Origin: Anthostomella pinea
Taxonomy: Eukaryota; Ascomycota; Sordariomycetes; Xylariales; Xylariaceae
Direction of reading: 5' to 3'
Assembly: GCA_963556695.1 (NCBI GenBank)
Contig: CAUWAG010000016.1
Location: 171,001 to 235,000, forward strand
Length of the DNA: 64,000 nucleotides
This document shows positions 34,112 to 46,327 of the stretch, in pieces. Under the pieces are notes generated by a model that saw only the letters and a list, made by a program, of their open reading frames with translations, was not told where the DNA came from and did not search any database. The position numbers and the translations under genes are program-made. Every line of letters starts with the position of its first letter. The first letter of the stretch is position 1.

Positions 34112-34119
34112 ATCAACGG
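34112..34119. repeat. Target-site duplication, right copy
   Basis: ATCAACGG directly after the GAGACCCTG terminus; identical to 30549-30556. Confidence 0.85.
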
Positions 34120-35412
34120 CATCTTGTTGGTACAAGTCCATACGAGTGCTAAGTCTTGACTCTCGATGGGGATCTCGACTCTCGAATCTCTACTCACCGT
34201 GTCACGGACGAACGGCCTCAACGGCAGCCGGACGGTGACCGGTCACCGTTGGAACGTTCAAGTGGACGCCACCAGAGAAAAGGAGAGACTGCCGGACTGG
34301 AGCTTCCCCGTCATCATTCACGACACCTACCTTAGGTACGTACTGTGCTCGCAAGTCCCGGCCTAACAGGCAACTGGCTAGGCTAGGCGTGACGGGTAGG
34401 AATATCAGGGTTAGAATTGTCCTGTATCTGTCAGGGAGATACACGCAGAGATGACTTACAGCATGCACTGTTACTGTAGAAGCACTGCCGCCCCTGAGTG
34501 CCACAAACCATAATCGCAAACCTGTTGCATGGCTCCGTTTCTTGGCGGAGAAACTTGTCATTCCCATGTGGCCTCAACAACGCTTCAGGTACGGTAACTA
34601 GGTACATTCTGCTGTTGGTACTGTACGGAGGCGCAGGAGGCGTCGACGGAATACGGTTGGTTTTCCTGTTGAAACGCCGATGTACACGCTTTCAGCGCCA
34701 CGCCTGTTTTATGGTTTTATTAGCTTTACCGACAAGTCCTTAGCCCAGATGTCCTGCACAACTTGCTGCATAAAGCAACGTGCCCCTTCCCTTCGCCCTT
34801 TGGCCTTTCATGGTTGGTTACGATTGGTTGGGTCACAGGCACGGGCACGCACGGGTTGGCACTGTGCAAGTGTGACTGTGATCAGCCGCCCTCCTCCCTA
34901 CTGTGTAGTCTCTAGAAGCGCAGCAGGGATCCTGATAGTTGATCATCACTACCACTCCCTGACTCCTGAGTCCTGAGATCCCTGGACTCCCTGAACTAGC
35001 ACCACTGTCTTCCAGTCATTGTGTCTTCAGCTCGAGGGACTTGTCGTCGTTGTCTTCGTCACACTCTTGCCGTTTTTTTGTCATTCATCAGGCCTCCATT
35101 CAGACACCAACAGCATTCTGTCCCACCAACAGTTCTGAATAGACGTCTTTGAAGTTTGCCCACTGTTCAGTTCAAATTACCTCACCATCGGGCACGCAGA
35201 ACAGGCCTGGCTGCTCCATATCTGTCACAACTCAATTACCTCGATCCCACTTCTAATCTATCTTTCCACCTCCTGTCCTGTCCTGCCACACTGGTTTCTT
35301 TCCTCGTAATTGACGGCTCTACCACGCATCACCATCACCATCGCCAAGCACCGACAGTGTGACCCGTCATCCCTCAACCTACTTCCCTTGGCCGACCATC
35401 ATCGGCATCACA
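34120..35412. other. Intergenic, right edge of the accessory block
   Basis: 1.29 kb with no gene. The right 400 bp is C/T-rich (CTCCTGTCCTGTCCTGCC at about 35267) and probably the promoter and 5' UTR of the next gene. Confidence 0.5.
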
Positions 35413-35844
35413 ATGCCTACCTCGCTGGATTCATCTCGCCCAATCATGGCGCCTTCTGTATGTCGGCATTTGCATTCCACTCTGGCTTCCCGCCGTCGTC
35501 GCTCATACTTCCTTATGCTGACACCGTGTTCCCTCCCACAGCTAGTATCCCCCCGCGCATCACTCCGGTACAGCACCTACAGCACCGCGCCGTCCTTCAC
35601 TCCTACCGTGCAGTCGACCGACTCAGCGCACGCCGAGATCCGCGACATCGAGACTGGACTCGCCCGCATGGAGAACAAGGCACTGTCGCAGCAACGCGTC
35701 ATGCTGTCGGAGGAGAAGGCGGGCAACCTCAACAAGCTCGCCCTGGGCGCCAAGCTGGACCGCGCACTCAACCGCCGCATGTCGAGCCAGGACGCCGTCA
35801 TGCGACCGAGGGAGAAGAGCCTGAGCGAGAAGGAGAAGGCATAG
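35413..35844 (+). CDS. Small hypothetical protein, possibly mitochondrial
   Basis: Exons 35413-35457 and 35542-35844 joined in phase 0 over an 84-nt intron (GTATGT donor, CCACAG acceptor); 115 residues. Because the intron length is a multiple of three the frame also stays open unspliced, but the donor and acceptor are strong. The N-terminal 35 residues are rich in Ser, Arg and Ala with no acidic residue after position 5 (LVSPRASLRYSTYSTAP), like a mitochondrial presequence. The rest is a helical charged segment (HAEIRDIETGLARMENKAL, EEKAGNLNKLALGAKLDRAL) ending SEKEKA. I do not recognise the family. Confidence 0.6.
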   Translation: MPTSLDSSRPIMAPSVCRHLHSTLASRRRRSYFLMLTPCSLPQLVSPRASLRYSTYSTAPSFTPTVQSTDSAHAEIRDIETGLARMENKALSQQRVMLSEEKAGNLNKLALGAKLDRALNRRMSSQDAVMRPREKSLSEKEKA

Positions 35845-36597
35845 GAGCAAACAAGGCGGCGGGAGCCAAGCTACAGGCAGACACACACGACGGGGTAAAC
35901 CATTGGTTCCATCGATTCGAGGACATCCCAAAGGATGGGTAGTCGTGCATTGAATTTTAGATACCCAGATACGGTTGGGCATGCGGTGGCCGTGATGCAC
36001 CGCGGGGGGCTTACCCATAAGGTCAACCGCCGTGGAGGATTTTTGCACGCGTCGGAGGACTCGTAGTGCAGATATTGGGCGCAGGATACATCATGTATGC
36101 ACAGGCCGCGGCTTTCCGGTACGGTTGACCTAGGCGCTTTTTTATCTCTTGGGCATTTACAGACAGCATCACGAGAGCACGCGGTGGCATGTTGCATGTG
36201 GCATTCCATAGACGGGATGTCGTGTACAGTATGCGACGATATTGCGAGACTCGTTGGCGGACGCGCAGAACTAGGTAGTCGGCAGTATACTATTTTCTTT
36301 GTTCGCATGGGCAAGCCAGTCCCAACTTCGCCGGGACTTGGGAGTGATCTCTTCAGAACATTCAGAACACCAATACGCATCTCGAATTCATCATCTAATG
36401 TAAACAGTACTGGCTACTATGCAACCAGAGCCAGGATGATGAGTTTATAGAACGCCTCTTGTTGACTCCTCCAACGCCGTTAAAAGGGATGCGTGAGATA
36501 GATGCACAACGGTGCGGCTGTGCGTCGCAGGTGATAGTAATGGGGTATACCGCCTAGGTAGGCGGTCCGGAGGAGTGGGAACACCGCAGACAGCCCG
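35845..36597. other. Intergenic, convergent 3' ends
   Basis: 753 bp between the small hypothetical gene and sec72. Short frames only. A CCTAGGTAGG motif lies at about 36553. Confidence 0.6.
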
Positions 36598-37215
36598 TTA
36601 CGAGCTGCTCTTCTTCTCCTTGCCCAGCTTGACATCGATCTCCTTCAGCAACGCGGCCAGCTCGCCATCCTCGCCCTCCATCTCCAGGCCCTTGCTAGCC
36701 CACTCCCGGGCCTCGGCGAACCGTCCCATCTCCAGCAAGCACTTGCCCCGTCGCCACCAGGCCTTAGAGTTGCCGACGCGCTTGGCCTCGACGCTCGCTT
36801 CGGCGTCGAGCGCGCCCTCGGGCCAGCCCTGCAGCGCCATGTGCGCCTGGGCGCGGTTGGCGTACAGCGAGGCCACCTCCTCGCGCACGAGCTGCTGCGG
36901 CTCCCACAGCGGCCGGCCCAGCGCCATCTGCAGGCCCAGGCTGTAGAACTTGATGGCGTCGTTGTGCTTGCCCTTGCGGTAGGCGTCGTTGCCGCTGTCG
37001 CGCAGCTTGTTGATGTTGGCCGACCGCTTCGGGTTGACGGGTACTGGCGGCGGCGGGACCTGATTCGGCGTCTCGACCGTGAGGAGCGCGCGGTGCAGCG
37101 TGTTCAGCGCTGCAAGCTCGGCCTGCAGCGACCGCGAGCTCGAGGCTGTGCTGAGCGCCTTGGACTGCGGATCGATCTGTAGGGGAAGCAACGTAAATGT
37201 GTCGATGTCCGACAT
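36598..37215 (-). CDS. sec72: Sec72-like TPR subunit of the post-translational translocon
   Basis: Single exon, 205 residues, ATG 37215. After MSDIDTFTLLPLQIDP and a Pro stretch (PPPPVPVNP) comes a three-motif TPR array: INKLRDSGNDAYRKGKHNDA, EEVASLYANRAQAHMALQGW and NSKAWWRRGKCLLEMGRF. Fungal Sec72 proteins have this design. They form part of the Sec62-Sec63-Sec71-Sec72 complex at the ER membrane, where the TPR domain binds Hsp70 chaperones delivering precursors. The region LGLQMALGRPLWEP is a hallmark I recall from filamentous-fungal Sec72. No membrane segment, as expected for this peripheral subunit. Confidence 0.88.
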   Translation of the reverse strand: MSDIDTFTLLPLQIDPQSKALSTASSSRSLQAELAALNTLHRALLTVETPNQVPPPPVPVNPKRSANINKLRDSGNDAYRKGKHNDAIKFYSLGLQMALGRPLWEPQQLVREEVASLYANRAQAHMALQGWPEGALDAEASVEAKRVGNSKAWWRRGKCLLEMGRFAEAREWASKGLEMEGEDGELAALLKEIDVKLGKEKKSSS

Positions 37216-38560
37216 TGTTGGTCAGTGGCGGTCGCGGAGCTGCAGGAGTCTTTGTGTGTGCTGGCGATGTGTCGAGGAAATGGTGCGCTCGGCCAGTGGT
37301 TGGGCGTATGCGAGGGGCGTCGTCGAGCTTCGTGGAGGTGGCAGATGGAGTACAGGGCCTCGTCTCGAATGTAGAACCGCAACTGAGGACAGAGGATAGA
37401 TCGGCGAACTGACGATAAATTGAATGTGTCCTTGCTGCGTTGTGTGTATTCCCTTAGTTGTTGAAAGGTGACGCGGATGATGCGATCTGTCGACTTCCAC
37501 CACTGCGCATTTCCTTATCTGTCTTATCTCGATGCGCGGCTCTGACAGGTGGCTTGATTGTCCTGTCAGCTGTGCAAATCAAACCGCCATTTTCCTCGAG
37601 CATCCCGCCCTACCTGGTCCTCAATTGACAATGGCCCTTGACCCAGGCTCCAGCCGTTCAGGCCTTCTATTGCCTAGGTACCTTCAATCATCTCTTAGCA
37701 TCCGGGAGCCATCATGTGTGGCCTTCATCATCTTAAGAAACCCAGTCTCTTCTCCGTCGGTATACAACAAGGGATCACCCAAAGGTCACTGGGCATCTCT
37801 GTCAAGCAACACTCACCATTCTGGGAACCACACCGGACCATAGGGCGCACATGCAGCAGTAGCTCATAGGCTGGGACATGTCTCTCCTAGCTACTTTGAA
37901 GGCTATACACCACACATTACGCGGCGTTATCCCGAGGGTAAGAACCAGTCAGCCCAGCTACAGAACTGATCGAGGCAAACAAGAGAGGATCAGCAAGCCC
38001 AAGAGTGATCCTCGGCCACGGGCCGATTATCCAAGGTGAGTGCCATCCTTGACTGCTACATTCAAGTCTTTTGTGACTTCTGTAGGCGCTTCGTCGCAGA
38101 TGCTGGTGGCTTTTGTACCAATGGCTATTGCTGGCTCCATTGTCAGAGGCGAAACAGCATTGACGCATGCCCGGTGTTGACCTCCCACTCAATCTACCAA
38201 ACTAGTTTGCAGGCGAGCAGCGTCGGCATGTTGTATTGAGGCCAGGATCTTTAGGCTTGGAGGCATCGAACACCTCGACCCTATGAGAAGACATCTCACC
38301 TTTCCGTGTTTGCATCTGTAGCATGTCGTCTTTCCTTTCAAGAACCAGGAATGGTGAAAGCCAGGATTCAGCATACTAACATTGGGACAGGAAGAGCTTG
38401 AGGCATGACACTAGGCACTGGAGAATATGGCGACAGCAGGTACTGATAACCAGCTGTATCACTTGAGTGTCTTTTTTCAACTGACTACAACGCCATTTCG
38501 TATGCCATGCGTTGTCAAACCATCGTAGCCAACAGACTTTTATCCCTCACATATGCGTCA
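37216..38560. other. Intergenic between sec72 promoter and 3' end of the Zn2Cys6 gene
   Basis: 1.35 kb with no recognisable gene. It contains a CCTAGGTACC motif at about 37671. Confidence 0.5.
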
Positions 38561-41389
38561 TCACGCCATAAAGGTTCGCTTCGGCAGCCAGTTCTCCTCC
38601 CACATCTGCGAGACAAAGTAAAGATCGTCATCGTATTGCATCGTCTCCAACGGCTGGCGTGCTATTTTCTATCAGCTGCGTCAACGAGGCAGTATGTGCA
38701 CGGCTGAGCTCACCTCGGTCCTTGAAAGCTTGACATGTCTCCATGAGGAGCTGTAGTTCCTCCGAACACATGTCTCCCCAGATGGCCTTCTTGGGGAGCT
38801 TCCGTGCCATGTCGAGAGGATTGAAACCGCTCTTGTAATAGTGCCAGTGGATGAGAAGGATGTTCGCTCCCTCTTGCAGCTGCTCCACGAAATGTGGGAG
38901 GCAATACTGCTCCTGGACCCGGGGTTAGCCACGTCGGCCCTCAGGGGTGTGTCTTCACTCACCTTGAACTTGTTCTCCCTTGCGCGCCGGTATCTATCTC
39001 GGGATGTCACCGAGATCTCATGCAACATCATAAAAACCGTCAAGTAGACGGTGAAGAAGTGCTGTCCATTTGCCTTTCCCATCATCTTCCACAGGTCGTC
39101 CAGCACTTGCTTCCGTAGCGGCGCGAGCATATGCACGTATCCGAGCGAGTCGAACTGTGCCGTGATCATTCGCGGCAGCATTATCTTGCCTCTGTGAGGA
39201 TTTCCTTCACGATTATCGGGCTGTATCCCCAGCCTTTCTTCGCCATCGATGTGCGCGGTTCCAATGTTGTGCCCTAGTTCACCTTGTCAATCATTGCGGT
39301 CGAATCAGCAGTGATGGCAGGCGACTCACTGGTTGCAAACCACAGCTGAAAGTATACGTTCAGAAAACCGGAGGCTTTCCTCCTGTCGAGTCTTGAGGCA
39401 TGGTTGCAGCTTTTGGAATATCCAAGTCAGCCTACGTCAGAGACCCTCAAGAATGCAATTCGACCGTTGATCCATAACTTTGGCTTCCAAATGGTTCATA
39501 TTCATAGCGTAGACGAAGACAGAAGAGGGAGATGAGAGACGGAAGATAGAGAATGCAAACACATGCAAGGGAAAGGAATGTCATAATACTCACGCATCAG
39601 CATATGTCATCCGCACCAAAATGTCGACGTCGCCTCTCTCGGTATACTGCCGCAGTGCGTGGCCGGCATTCTCCCAGATATACCGGCGGTACTCGTCGGC
39701 AGTCCGCTTGGTATTGGCAAGAGCAAATGGCTCGATGTAAGTCTCCATCTTCTCTCCCCTTTCGCTGACCCAGGACCGCGTACAGACGTCGCCTTCTTTG
39801 GGGTGGAATGCCTGGACTTTTACGGAGAACGAAGTGGGACAAAGACCCAGGCTCATGCTGATGGTCTTGGTCTCGCCACTCACCCAATCTCTGGGCCCAA
39901 GGTCTTTCACCTTCACTCCGCTCCATCGTCTTGTCAGACCAAGGCCACCGGTGCGAAACATGACGAGCTCCATAAGTTTCCATCTAAGACATGGAACCTT
40001 GTGGATAACCTTCTTGGACTCCTGCCTCACCTTGCGGCAGGTGAGACAGTCCTCCGTCTCTGGGTTTGAGGGATCCGGCTCACACTGGTGCTCCATCTTA
40101 GCTTTCAGTACATATGATCAGGAAATGCATCGGTGACTTACTCGAATTTTCTGCATTCGGCAGCGGATGCATGCTTTCCACTTGCGAGTCTGACCCGTCT
40201 GCTCGCGCTTCAAGCCTTCCAGAGGCGAGCGATGGGTTTTCTCGGGCTTATGCACCGCAGGGTCTTCTGGTGATGATGGGGGACTGTGGTCCAGGGAGAG
40301 GTCCGCGACGGACTCGGAGGTGACGTCAACCCAGAATCCATCGATGGTTTGCGGTGGACTGCGGGTGGAAAAGACGTCTGGGTATGTGCTGCAAAGGTCC
40401 ACCCAGGGTCGTCCATCGAAAGTTTGCGGTGGACTGCGCGTGGGACAGATGTCTGGGTATATGCTGCCATTTGGGGTGAACTCGGAAGATGGTGGTGTCA
40501 CATCCAATTCGGCAGGGCTGGAGTCCCCAAAGGACTGCCCACGGTCCACCATGCACCTGTCTTCTTGAGGGGAGCCATCTGGGTCATACGCCTGCGCGAC
40601 CGAGCACGGGTGAGCCGGATGTCCTTCCTCGGTGGCGACCGTACCATCAGCTGGGAGAACGCGCCTGACCATCGTGGCTAGAGGGGACAGAGGCACCGAA
40701 TCATAAAAGTATGCAGCAGCAGCGTTCTCGTAGAAGGGGATGGCAATATCCGGGTAGTCCGTCGGACTGTCCAAGGGATAGTCTACCGGGTAGTGCTGAC
40801 ACGGATCCTGTTGATATAACTGTTCTGGGGCGTGGAGGTAAGGCTCGGACTGGTGGTGCCACGAAGACCGCAGCCCTAGACTTTGCATATCCGGCTGGGT
40901 GAAGGTGTTGCAATGCCACCCACCCAAAGGCGGTGCATAGGTCTGGACGAAGGGGAACAAGAGGGTAAAGGGGTTCCCCGGTCCGAGATTTGTATCCGGC
41001 GAGACTATCTCTTCATTAGCATTCGGCAAGTCCAGGGGGACGAACGGGTGCCATCCAGACTGTTGCCCACAGACGGAGGAGTCGTCTATAGTTGCAGCAA
41101 CAGCGGCAGCGGCAGTGGGAACGTGTTGGATCCTCTTCGGAGATGCCCCGGCCAATGGAGACTTGAAACTAGTCCTCTTTGGTTTGGCTATTCTTGAGGC
41201 CCGCGGGAAAGCGCTGGGGAGAGCGGGTGTTGGAGAAGAGGAAGACGAGTAGGCGACCCGAAGTCGCTTTCTCGCCTTCGACGATGGTGGGTCACTCGAC
41301 GTCAACGTGGTACGAGCCCAAGGGTAGGCCGGAGACAAATCTACGTGCATGGAGGAGGGAGAGACGACGGCGATATTGGGCTCGTCCAT
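38561..41389 (-). CDS. Fungal transcription-factor-like protein with a central atypical Zn(II)2Cys6 cluster
   Basis: Six exons: 40142-41389, 39594-40084, 39330-39382, 38963-39273, 38714-38906 and 38561-38661; 798 residues. The first ATG in frame is 41389. Residues 1-400 are disordered, Pro/Ser-rich, with a duplicated motif YPD-F/I-(C)-STRSPPQT near 345-375. The cluster is C407-x2-C410-x6-C417-x11-C429-x2-C432-x15-C448, with basic residues between (CIRCRMQKIRC). The last loop is longer than the usual 6-8, and the cluster is central instead of N-terminal. After it come LRWKLMELVMFRTGGLGLTRRW, then a helical region ending ENWLPKRTFMA. Intron 2 (39383-39593, 211 nt) is long and could hide another exon. 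Divergent from the TauD-type gene. Confidence 0.82.
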
Positions 41390-42657
41390 GTTGATGTGCT
41401 GCTCTGATGTCCAGACGAGCCGATCTTCGGCCTGGGTGCTGCGCCGACTCGGGAACGTCGAGGCAGCAAGAAGCGGTGGGTGAGATGAGACCAGACCGGT
41501 CAAGAAGTGAGTAGCACACGAGGCCGTTTGGGGCCGCTTGCTGCGGAAGCCTGCCGGGGTCAGGCTGAGTGACGGAAATCGCCTTCACGACTCGCGACTC
41601 TCGGCGACGAGGCAGATCGGTTTCTGTGGTGCCGTTGAGATGACGGTGAAAGTCGTGCAGAGTTAGGTGGATTTGTGCGATGGAGAGTCGGCGAGACTGC
41701 GAGACTGCGAGACCACCTGCAGATGACAGATGACAGATGACTGGCGTGCTTGCTGACGAGCTCAGGAGTATTGAAGCTAATGCATGATTTCTCGGATCGA
41801 GAAGCTCGCAGCCCGGACGCCCATCTATCTCTCCCTCGCTGGTACGCGTAGAGCGCCTAACCTAGGTAGTTTTGTTGTGATATTTGTGATATGGCCAGAG
41901 AAAAAGAAACGAGGCCACCACCTCTGGACCAGCTGCTGTGACCACTCAGGGTCTGATGTCTCATCAGACCACTCACAGGGCCACGTCCAGCCGGGGGCCA
42001 GCTTCCCCACCCCTTTCTCCCCTTCTAAGCCCTTTGTAAGTTGTCGTGCTTCCCATTTGGCATTGTCCAACCTGCCAGTGCCAACCTGCCGGCTGAACAT
42101 ATGCTGTCACACCCCAAGGCGACCTTACCCAGGGTCGAAGTCGATCGACCGGAGAAGGCCCCCTGCCCTGCAGGTGGTGTGCTGTGATTCGTTGATCTCG
42201 GTGATCTGTCGCGAATCTCGTTGTCTCACGGCGTGGCCTGTGATGCCTGTCTTGGGCGATGCGTTTCGGCTTTCATAGCGGCTGAAACCCACGTGCAGAC
42301 TTCATCTTCCCTCGAGGCTCCAACCCGTCGAAGGGGCTTTTCCTCGGGAGACAAGCAATCAAGCCTGGACACGTCACCGTAGCTGATACCACCTCGGACC
42401 GATCAACATAAGTCCGCAGACCCCCATCGTTAGTGCAGTCGAGCTGCGTCTTCGAGCGCCTTCGAGCCTCCTCCATCCTCACCTCCACGCCGGTCAACGG
42501 CCTCGTCTCGCCACGACCCACGCCTTACCACTGACCGGGTCTCTGGGACATTTGCCTTCATGCGTGTTCGCCCGGTCAGAGCAGCCAACTGAGACACAGC
42601 CATACATATCAGGGTCTACTGGCATGGCCCCAATCGCGTCCAGAACCTCCAACTGCC

Positions 42658-42680
42658 GGGGGGGGGGGGGGGGGGGGGGG
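42658..42680. repeat. Poly-G tract (G23)
   Basis: Twenty-three consecutive G residues on the plus strand, the longest homopolymer in the window. May be length-polymorphic or a sequencing estimate. Confidence 0.97.
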
Positions 42681-42754
42681 ACGCAGATGGCCTACCCCGT
42701 GGTGACCTCACGCCGGCTTCCCTCAATGTCACATCGTGGCCTGACGCTTTCTCT

Positions 42755-42850
42755 CCATCTTCCTCTCGATCCTCCCCTCGATCTCCTTCTAAATACTCCC
42801 CCCGATCTTCCTCTCGATCTCCCTCTCGATCTCCAACTCAACCTCCTTTT
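42755..42850. repeat. Degenerate 12-bp tandem repeat
   Basis: About eight units resembling CCTCTCGATCTC, with substitutions between units. Confidence 0.8.
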
Positions 42851-43507
42851 AGGTCGAGATGAAACCGGACCAATGTCAAGACCTCGGTGACCACCTGCAG
42901 ACGAGCTTTTCAAACCGTCCCATACGCTGATATTCTCACCAGACCGCTTAGAGGGTTGGAGGGCACGACGCCCGCAGCCTCCGCTCGTACATAATCTGCA
43001 AGCTCTTTTTCCCAAGTCGAATAAGAAAAGTAGAGGCGTCATGTTGTGGAATCGCGGAGATGCAAATTCTTCCCTGAAAAGCAACTTATATCACCAACGT
43101 CCGACGTTCGACCGCACGTCTCAATGGCGGTGAAAGCACACAGATCGTCAAAGGAGTTGATGGCCAACGACATCGGACCTTGAATTGAGGCGATATACCC
43201 TCCCCAGACCGGCCCTCGTGGTGGCTATTGGCCCCATCTTCAACACCGCTCCTTAATCTTAAGATGTCATTACATTTTACGCCGACGATGCAACGCAGAC
43301 CGCTATGCGAGTCCTTCTGTACGACATGCGGGATCGGCCAAAATCTCGAGCTATGACGACTACTGGCCATGTTGACGCTGTCAGGCTTTGCATGTGGGTG
43401 ATCGCAAAACGCCCAACTCACCAAATGGCCGCCGTTATAAGTGACAGCATGTTCCCAGCGACTTCACTTCCATCTTCTTCTCACCCAGAGACTCACCCAG
43501 AGAAAAA

Positions 43508-44957
43508 ATGACTGCTCACATCCTTTCGCCCGCCCCTGGCGGCTTCAATGGCTTACAAAGCTGGGTGCAGTGTGATGATCCCGTGGACCTCTTGTCCCGG
43601 GAGCAAGCCAGCATTCCACGCCAACCGATCGGATTCCCCGTCGTCGCAGAGGGCCCAAAGGTCTGGTCCGGATACGGCCGCGCCGCCCCCTCCCTTGACT
43701 CGTTGGTCATTCAGCTGGATCAAGCAGGCGTGATCGAAGTAGAGGCCGCACTGGAGTCTTTCCTTGGTAAGTCCTGCACGGTCATTGCTGCTCTGCAGAA
43801 GCTGACGGCTTATGTAGGCCTCGCATTGGACGGTGATGAGGTAAACCGAGACCGGTTCCCTCTCCCTAGGCTTGCAGGCCTCCTGGAACAATGCGCCCAA
43901 CAGATACACCATGGCAACGGCGTGTGTATCATCCGAGGTCTCGCAGGGCACCGCTCCCCCGAACACAACACCATCATCTTCTTGGGTATCGCGAGCTACA
44001 TTGGTGGCCAGCGAGGTGTACAGAGTGCCAAAGGCGCCATGATCTGTGAGTGGCCTGACAGCCCCCTCCGCCGAGGGATTGAGCTGACCATTGAAGCCCA
44101 TGTCTACGAGTCCAAACTTTGGACGGTGCCGCGTGGGAAACGCCACGGAATACACACCAATGTCGGCCTGGTATGTGCCCATCCTCCCAATGTCGCGACA
44201 GGTTGCTAATTCTTGAAGCCGTTCCACAACGACATGGGATGCGATATTCTGGCTATGCACGTCCGTCAACGCGCTGCTACCGGGGGAGACTCCTATGTGG
44301 CATCGTGCGGCGCGGTCTACAACGATTTGATGACGACGAACGCGTGGGCGGTCCATACCCTGACAGAAGCCAACTGGCCTATTCAAGTGTAAGCTCGTCG
44401 TGCTCTACAGTTTCGGTGTATGCATCAAGGCTGACAACAACCGACCACCTAGTTCGCGACGAGGCTCATCGCCTTACGTCCTCTCGCCACTGTTGACGTT
44501 CCACGAGGGCAACATGATGGTCTCCGCAGACCCTGCCCGTATTGGCCCCCCTGCATCCTCCACGGATACTAGAATCCCGAGCTTGTTGCCCGAACAGCAC
44601 GAGGCACTCGCCTTGGTACAGCAGTCTGCCTCGAAACACCAGGTTCGGCTGCCAGCTTGCGCAGGTGACATGGTCTTCCTGAACAACTGGGCCTTGCTCC
44701 ATGCTCGCGAGTCGTATCGGGACGACGACGAATCAACCAGACACCTGGTGCGTCTGTGGCTCCGCAACGAAAAACTCGCTTGGGACATCCCGGCATCCAT
44801 GAAGGTACCCTGGGATGCTGCATTTGGGGAGAGGTCCAAGGCGACCAAGAACAGACAGTATCCGGTCAACCCCATGCCTGAGTACATGGAGCCCAAGTTT
44901 GGGAATGGCACGGCAGCATTCGTGGCGGATGAAAGCGACGAGGAGACGGACAACTAG
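43508..44957 (+). CDS. TauD/TfdA-type Fe(II)/2-oxoglutarate dioxygenase
   Basis: Five exons: 43508-43766, 43818-44045, 44097-44170, 44219-44388 and 44453-44957; 411 residues, normal for the fungal members. The iron-binding facial triad is visible as HxD in PFHNDMGCD (H190, D192) and the distal His in NNWALLHAR (about H327). RHLVRLWLRN further on fits the 2-oxoglutarate-binding Arg. N-terminal GGFNGLQSW and NGVCIIRGL are typical of this fungal subgroup. Such enzymes hydroxylate small molecules (sulfonates, amino acids, secondary-metabolite intermediates); the substrate is not predictable here. Divergent from a Zn2Cys6 regulator that may control it. Ends in an acidic tail (ADESDEETDN). Confidence 0.92.
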
Positions 44958-46280
44958 AATCGTGTGTACTGGAGTTCCATCACAGATCCGGCTCCAGGAG
45001 GGCTTTCGCTATCCTCTTGCTCCTTTCGTTATTACGGGTGGTTCTGGATAGGCCACGTCTTTAGATTAGTTAATTACTTTTTCGTACCCTCCGTTCGTCT
45101 TCCGTGGTAGAGGATGCCGAGTCTCATAGAGTCATAAACAGTTGACGAGATGTGAGAGAACCACGTACTTCCGGGCGAAGACCCGTGTAGGTCACTGGTC
45201 GTGCATCGATTGTTCCCACTGAAAGCACCCACCCTCGTAAGTATCTATGCCAGTCTTGCGTGGGCTTCGTTTTTTCCGTGGACGGGACGAGACCACCAGC
45301 TGACGGCTTCGATAGGGGCCCGAGCCTGCGGCCGGGAAGGATGTCGTTTTCCGTAAACGACGCCTTGTAGAGCCCGGCGGCTGATCACGCGCAACTCCAT
45401 AAGCTGAGACAGCCGAAAGGGACATTTGCACAGCACAGGCTGGAGTGTGGGTTGCCCACTGCCTCAGACACCCCCGGCTATTGGAACACTTTCCAACGCT
45501 TGTGGCATAGACGGTTCTGCTGTGTGTGACAATGCATGAGAAGCCTGGCCTCAAGCGGCATTTCATACCAAGGAGCGGCGCGCCTGCTATTCTCTGTTCG
45601 AGTCACGACCCAATGGTGCTATTGGTGGTGACGAGATAGACATTGGAGGTGGGCAGTAGCCTACGGGAACAAATCAAGAGGCAAAGGTGCGAAGCTGTTC
45701 CCATCGCTCGACGGCAGTCTGACTATTCAATGACGCGATTGGAGGCTGCGTGAGTGTGCATAGGCAGCGTGGGCACTGGGAGGGACAATGATACGACATG
45801 AAGAGTCGGATTGACGATGTGGAGCGGGAGAAAAGGAGGATTCCATGCCAATTGCAGACGATCGCCATCACTGCACGTCGTCTGGCCGTTCCAAGCTGCC
45901 GAGACAGGCCCAAACGACTGCCAAGCTCCTGTTCCACTGGAAATCCAGGAACCCAAGACCGAGAATGGCTCGAGACGCTCGTTGTTTTCAGTAGGATGGG
46001 CACTTCCCGTCGAAGGCTTGACTGATACAATAGTCGATGGACTGACTGCCTTGGCCAAAGGCAGGGGTGCGAGGCTAACTGTACAAGAGGAAATAGGAGG
46101 CGACGGAAGACCAGCAGACCCCAAGGTTTCTGGGCAAATAATGTGCGCGCAATTTCAGGCATGGCGGACGAGCTTGGCGATTCTTGGCCGTGGACGAGGG
46201 TCAAACTATGGCCTTGGACTTTTGGTGTTTTGTCAGGAAGCAAGTGAGGACTGTCACGGCGCTTATTGGTAATCCTTGGG

Positions 46281-46327
46281 AGTTCTTGGTCGTTCTTGGT
46301 TGTTCTTGGTTGTTCTTGGTTCTTGGT
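46281..46327. repeat. 10-bp tandem repeat
   Basis: About 4.7 units of NGTTCTTGGT (AGTTCTTGGT, CGTTCTTGGT, TGTTCTTGGT twice, then a partial). Confidence 0.9.

Larger units (their letters stand above)
41390..43507. promoter_or_regulatory. Divergent region between the Zn2Cys6 gene and the dioxygenase gene
   Basis: 2.1 kb between start codons. No supported gene, although frames at 41784-42278 and 42552-42890 are open. Contains a G23 tract and a 12-bp minisatellite listed separately. Long upstream regions are typical of regulated fungal genes, but no specific binding site is claimed. Confidence 0.45.

Noticed and set aside
42552..42890. 112-codon frame with Leu-Pro-Leu-Asp repeats
   Set aside because: Produced by the G23 tract and the 12-bp DNA tandem repeat, not by protein-level selection.
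45192..46272. Open frames of 124-189 codons on both strands upstream of the GH72 gene
   Set aside because: Overlapping on opposite strands, the longest without an ATG start, no recognisable motif.
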